Notes under the pieces: model-generated
What the model was told of the DNA's origin: nothing
The model's input: the letters and a program-made list of their open reading frames with translations, nothing else
Database searches by the model: none
Source: Kaistia dalseonensis
GTDB taxonomy: Bacteria; Pseudomonadota; Alphaproteobacteria; Rhizobiales; Kaistiaceae
Assembly: GCF_030814715.1 (NCBI RefSeq)
Contig: NZ_JAUSVO010000002.1
Span: 62,001 to 126,000 of the forward strand
Length of the DNA stretch: 64,000 nucleotides
Reading direction: 5' to 3'
Translations under genes and position numbers: made by a program
Shown here: positions 60,477 through 64,000 of the stretch, one piece after another
Numbering within the stretch: the first letter of the stretch is position 1
How the letters are laid out: every line of letters begins with the position of its first letter

Positions 60477-61607
60477 TTACTTCATCAGCCCGGCCTGACG
60501 AAGCGCTGTCTCGATGACCGACCGGATCGGATCGGCCCGGGCGGGTTCGGCCCATCGAGCCGGCGACGGCATTTCCCTTGTGCGCGTGAATTCAGCCGGC
60601 TCGATGGGCCGTGACGTCGTCCGGCTCGCTGCCTGCGCATCGGCTGGCGGCGCTATGCCCCAGAACCGGGCGATGTGGCGGGTGGACGAGATGCCCCGGT
60701 CCAGCATGAACGGGCCACTGGCCCCGAGCGCGTCGGCGCCCGTTGCCTGGAGCGGGGTGCCGTGCCCCATTCCCTCGATCGTGAACAGCTCGATGCGATC
60801 CCTGCCACCGAAATCCCGCCAGATCCGCCGCTTGTGGCCGTCCACGACCGAGATCACGCTCGGCTCGGAAGGCAAGGCGTGCACGCCGCGCCATTGCTCC
60901 ACAATGTCGGAAGCGTTGGAGGGGCTCACCGTCTGGTCGGCCGTGCCATGCCAGACCGAGATGGTCGGCCACGGTCCCTTGTGGTCCGATGCGCCCAGCA
61001 CCAGCCCGGCCAGCTTTTCGCCCGAGGGGCCGCCATGCCCGCGCATCCGGTCGAAGGCCTCGGGGACGGTGCCGGCCACCCCATAAGGCAGCCCCGCGAC
61101 GATAGCGCCGCTCGCGAAGAGCTCGGGATAGGCCGCGAGCATCGCCGATGTCATCGCGCCGCCGGCCGAAAGGCCGGTGATGAAGATCCGCGTCTCGTCA
61201 ATGTCGTGGTCTCGCACCATGTCGGCGATCATCTGCCGGATGGATAGAACCTCGCCCTGTCCACGCCGTATGTGGCGGGGCTCGAACCAGTTGAAGCAGA
61301 GATTGGGGTTGTTGGCGCGCGTCTGCTCCGGGAACAGCACGGCGAAGCCGCCCGCATCGGCCAATGCCGACCAACCCGATCCATGATCATAGGCGGCGGC
61401 CGATTGCGTACAGCCATGGAGCACCACCACGAGCGGCGAATTCGGAGGCAGACGAGCCGGGACATAGGCCCTGGCTTTCAACAGGCCGGGGTTCGAGCCG
61501 AAATTCTCGCGATCGGACAGCCGATCGACAAGGTCGAGCTGATCCTTGGGATATTGCGCCGCGCGCATCGCGGCGAGACGGGCAATGGTATCCGAGAGCT
61601 TGCGCAT
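60477..61607 (-). CDS. PHB depolymerase family esterase (extracellular type I-like)
   Basis: A 376-residue alpha/beta hydrolase. The oxyanion motif [20 protein letters not shown] is at about 60-79, the nucleophile Ser 147 is in [11 protein letters not shown], and later Asp ([10 protein letters not shown]) and His (GMGHGTPL) complete the triad. No signal peptide is visible, so it may act inside the cell or on short polyester. The ATG at 61607 has GAGGAGGCGCG upstream. Typical of Hyphomicrobiales. Confidence 0.88.
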   Translation of the reverse strand: MRKLSDTIARLAAMRAAQYPKDQLDLVDRLSDRENFGSNPGLLKARAYVPARLPPNSPLVVVLHGCTQSAAAYDHGSGWSALADAGGFAVLFPEQTRANNPNLCFNWFEPRHIRRGQGEVLSIRQMIADMVRDHDIDETRIFITGLSAGGAMTSAMLAAYPELFASGAIVAGLPYGVAGTVPEAFDRMRGHGGPSGEKLAGLVLGASDHKGPWPTISVWHGTADQTVSPSNASDIVEQWRGVHALPSEPSVISVVDGHKRRIWRDFGGRDRIELFTIEGMGHGTPLQATGADALGASGPFMLDRGISSTRHIARFWGIAPPADAQAASRTTSRPIEPAEFTRTREMPSPARWAEPARADPIRSVIETALRQAGLMK

Positions 61608-61867
61608 CGCGCCTCCTCAATGCCCGGTCCGGGCCTTGTTGGCATTCTGTCGATACGCTTATCTGGCGATCTATGTTGCACTGCACAATGAGCCGCGTGG
61701 TATTTTGACAGGAAGGGACGTCTGGCTGCGTTCATCCGAGCGATTGCTGGGACGCGCCTGCGGTCAGCGCCTGGCCGCTCATCTCGCATCAGCCCTCTGC
61801 GCACGAGGCGGAGGCAGTCGCCACCCGCACCCATGACACCCCGCACATCGCCCGACACGGGCCGGCG

Positions 61868-62755
61868 TCAGTCCTCGTTCAACGAATAGATGAGGGCGGG
61901 CGATTGGCGGAGGAAGGCCTTGAAGCGGTAGGATTCGTTGTCGGCTGCGTTCGGCGCCGGCATGTCCGGGCTCTTCAGGTGGAGCTGGTCGCCGAACACG
62001 CCCCGAATGTCGACATGGCAGTGCTGCGCGATCTCCACATAGCTCGGACCATCATCCGTTTCGAAATCGAAGATGTCGCGGTCGAAGACGGAGGTCATGG
62101 TCACGTCGACATGGAGGCTGCGGGCGACCTGCAGCGTGCTGCTGCTCAGATTGATGCCATCTTCGGTTGGGGCGACGACGCGCAGCCTTTGCAGGCGGAT
62201 CTGCGAATTGGTCAGGTCGATTCCGTCATCCCCCGAATGATAGCTCCGCACCTCCGCGACATCCCACTCCTGCGGGCCGACGCCCATCAGCGAGAAGCCG
62301 TCCCTGTCATCATTGACCGGATCGGCGCTCTCCGTGATCGGGTCGCGATGGCCCAGATAATAGGCGGCGATCAGGGCGGCGCTGAATGAAGAGGCGCTCG
62401 TCGCAGGCGCGGCCGTCACGCTCAGCCCATCCTTCTCCGCGCTGCGATAGGCGCCGAAGAACCACACGCCGCCATTATCGGCCTGTTTGACCGGCCTGAA
62501 ACGGTCGTCGCACGCCCTGATGAAGAGCCGCCCCGCCTTCAGGGTCGCCCCCTGCTCGAAAATAAGCGCGGCGTGTCGTATCTCGCTCGATGGGACGATG
62601 CCGTTCTGGATGAGAATGGTCGCGCCGTCCTCGACCACGAGCGTGGCGCCTTTCCGCACGCGCACGTCCGACGTTACGACGTAAAGCAGCCCGGCCTTCA
62701 GCCAAAGCGTGCCGGTGATCGAGCCGTCCAGGATCTGATGGTCTTGCCTGGCCAT
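61868..62755 (-). CDS. Parallel beta-helix-like hypothetical protein
   Basis: A 295-residue protein of unknown family. It has repeating short strands of the type DGSITGTLWLKAGLLYVVTS, KGATLVVEDGATILIQNG, and later DGIDLTNSQIRLQRLRVV, EDGINLSSSTLQVARSL, as in right-handed beta-helices. There is no signal peptide. The start ATG 62755 has GAGGACTAGAT upstream and lies 2 nt after the stop of the DUF4239 gene, so they form an operon. It could be a polysaccharide- or membrane-surface-binding protein; function unknown. Confidence 0.65.
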   Translation of the reverse strand: MARQDHQILDGSITGTLWLKAGLLYVVTSDVRVRKGATLVVEDGATILIQNGIVPSSEIRHAALIFEQGATLKAGRLFIRACDDRFRPVKQADNGGVWFFGAYRSAEKDGLSVTAAPATSASSFSAALIAAYYLGHRDPITESADPVNDDRDGFSLMGVGPQEWDVAEVRSYHSGDDGIDLTNSQIRLQRLRVVAPTEDGINLSSSTLQVARSLHVDVTMTSVFDRDIFDFETDDGPSYVEIAQHCHVDIRGVFGDQLHLKSPDMPAPNAADNESYRFKAFLRQSPALIYSLNED

Positions 62756-62757
62756 AT

Positions 62758-63573
62758 CTAGTCCTCGCCCTGGTGAAGGATCGGGTCTTGCGCCACCAGG
62801 GCGTCATAGACCGTGGTGAGACTCTCAGCCGAGATGCGCGTGTCGCCGAGATAGGGCAGATCGATGATGGCGATGGCGCCCAGCATCAGCGTCAGCATGA
62901 TCAGCTGAACCGTCAGCGTGATCACCCGAAGCGTGGTCGCCTCGATCAGCCGAAGGGCGCAGATGATGATCACGCCCAGAATGCTGAGCAGGCTGACCGT
63001 GTAGAACATCCCGGGCAGCGTGGTGGCTACGCTCAGGATCCGGTCGTTCCGACCTTGAGCCACGCGGTCCGCGGCGTCGAGGATCCTGCCGAAGACGGCA
63101 ACGGCCTCTGGCGTTTGCGGATTGATCCGGTCGATGTTTTGGAAGACGCCGGTCAGCGCCGACGAGGTCAGGCTGCTCCCATGCCCTTGCCGCAGAACGG
63201 GCCATTCATCGCGGAGGATGGACTGCGCGTAGTCGATGAGGGACTGCCGCGCCTTGAGGGCCGGCTCGGACCCGTCCAGGATCAGCATCCGGTTGAGCCC
63301 CCGGATCGACTGCGCCTCCTGCGAGACCTTGTCGTCGATGCCGGAGGCCGTCGCCATCACCAGCGCGAGGACGAAACCGAGCACGACATAGGCGCCCGAC
63401 ATGGTGTTCTGCGTCGCCGTATCGACAATGTCGCTGTCATAGTCGAGCCAGTGCAGCTTTTCGTTCGCCAGCCGGAGAGCGACCGTCAACAGCGTCAGGA
63501 CCAGACAGGCCACGACCGGAAACAGCAGCAAAAGCTGCAGGTCCGACAGGCGTTCTATGAAGGATGGATACAC
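62758..63573 (-). CDS. DUF4239 (bestrophin-like) membrane protein
   Basis: A 271-residue membrane protein with four helices: LQLLLLFPVVACLVLTLLTV, YVVLGFVLALVMATAS, MFYTVSLLSILGVIIICALR and LIMLTLMLGAIAIIDLPYL. The order and the loop (AQSIRGLNRMLILDGSEP) are those of DUF4239. Function of the family is unknown. The start is GTG at 63573 with a weak leader. It is followed by the beta-helix gene. Confidence 0.8.
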   Translation of the reverse strand: MYPSFIERLSDLQLLLLFPVVACLVLTLLTVALRLANEKLHWLDYDSDIVDTATQNTMSGAYVVLGFVLALVMATASGIDDKVSQEAQSIRGLNRMLILDGSEPALKARQSLIDYAQSILRDEWPVLRQGHGSSLTSSALTGVFQNIDRINPQTPEAVAVFGRILDAADRVAQGRNDRILSVATTLPGMFYTVSLLSILGVIIICALRLIEATTLRVITLTVQLIMLTLMLGAIAIIDLPYLGDTRISAESLTTVYDALVAQDPILHQGED

Positions 63574-63606
63574 GGATCACCCGAATGCGGCATGCGTTTC
63601 ACGGAT

Positions 63607-64000
63607 TCAGACCTTTTCGAGGTCGGCTATCTTCTTGCCCGCATCCTGAATTGCGGAACCGACGCAGCGCCGTAGATTGAAGTAGTGGCGCATCTGATCG
63701 TCCACGACCCAGGTCGCGGCCACCTGTTCATCCAGATGCCTGAGGCCTTCGAGGACGGCACTGGCCTGCCCGGCCGTGCGGCTTTCCTTGAGCTCGTCTT
63801 CCAGATAGCGAAGCTCCCAGAAATGGAGCCAGAGCAGCTTCTGCGAAGCGAAGCCGCGATAGCCGATGAGCCTCTTGAAGATCGGCAGGGCCAGCAGGAA
63901 CAGGGCAAACAGGACGACCCAGACATTCTCCAGGAGCGAGGCGAGCCAGAAAGGCATGTAGCCGAAGAATGACGGCACGCCGCTCGTGTAGAAGCGCGTC
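63607..64000 (-). CDS. TAXI-type TRAP/binding protein, C-terminal part (cut by window edge)
   Basis: The last ~131 residues of a protein that continues past the window. It shows YTSGVPSFFGYMPFWLASLL, WVVLFALFLLALPIFKRLIG and LLWLHFWELRYLEDELKES, the membrane helix and coiled tail typical of long TAXI-family (TRAP-associated extracytoplasmic) proteins that carry a transmembrane anchor. The ligand-binding domain is not visible. Last gene of the DUF4239 and beta-helix run. Confidence 0.65.
   Translation of the reverse strand, partial: TRFYTSGVPSFFGYMPFWLASLLENVWVVLFALFLLALPIFKRLIGYRGFASQKLLWLHFWELRYLEDELKESRTAGQASAVLEGLRHLDEQVAATWVVDDQMRHYFNLRRCVGSAIQDAGKKIADLEKV

Noticed and set aside
1-64000. 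CRISPR array, prophage or insertion sequence
   Set aside because: No regularly spaced short repeats, no phage structural genes and no transposase were seen; the only element found is the tRNA-Leu island.

Overview
The window is high-GC DNA with tightly packed, often 1-4 nt overlapping genes. The gene types (DUF992 exported protein, GluQRS without zinc cysteines, ChrB/rhodanese, NikA/DppA-type ABC systems, many Asp/Glu-rich dehydrogenases) point to an alphaproteobacterium of the Hyphomicrobiales (Rhizobiales). I cannot name the genus.

Region 1 (1-2.85 kb) is background: the start of a XerC/XerD recombinase, a ClC-type chloride/proton exchanger coupled to a small ABM monooxygenase, and an unknown protein.

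Region 2 (2.85-31.05 kb) is the most unusual part: about 26 consecutive genes, all on the minus strand, that look like uptake, opening and breakdown of a nitrogen heterocycle or modified nucleoside. It holds two IunH-type nucleoside hydrolases flanking a lone ECF S component; 8-oxoguanine deaminase; an amidohydrolase deaminase; a PuuE-like and an HpPgdA-like NodB deacetylase; an AMI-signature amidase; asparaginase; an arylmalonate-decarboxylase-like enzyme; an HpaB/HpaC-like two-component flavin monooxygenase; a flavoprotein monooxygenase; two 2OG/Fe oxygenases; a COG0523 metal GTPase; and an acetylpolyamine amidohydrolase/aminotransferase/aldehyde dehydrogenase set. Inside it, 18686-19711 carries an exact PC-X3-KPY-X2-S-X2-H motif, the signature I know from archaeosine synthase (ArcS). 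With the nucleoside hydrolase/ECF pair, which resembles queuosine salvage loci, this suggests a bacterial 7-deazapurine (queuosine-type) or other modified-purine salvage/catabolic system. The substrate is inference.

Region 3 (31.3-37.9 kb) is ordinary core genome: DUF992 protein, Dps, DsbB, TrmH-family methylase, HNH endonuclease, carboxylesterase, GluQRS, AEC transporter, tRNA-Leu(CAA).

Region 4 (37.96-56.13 kb) is a genomic island in tRNA-Leu. A 68-bp direct repeat (67/68 identical) of the tRNA 3' part lies at 37889-37956 and 56062-56129. The island carries a broken chrB-chrA chimera, an HcnABC/opine-oxidase-like operon with amidase, a DadA-like oxidase, a LysR regulator, a five-gene peptide/opine-type ABC importer, hutF/hutC wreckage, a class V aminotransferase, an ornithine-cyclodeaminase homologue, RidA, and an AT-rich LysR gene stub cut at the right repeat. 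No integrase is visible. A short motif (core TTCATAAC) lies in front of the divergent and separate catabolic units and may be the LysR operator.

Region 5 (56.2-64 kb) holds an MFS exporter, an outer-membrane protein, a Tat/lipoprotein L,D-transpeptidase, a catalase fragment, a PHB-depolymerase-type esterase, a beta-helix-like protein, a DUF4239 membrane protein and the end of a TAXI-type binding protein.
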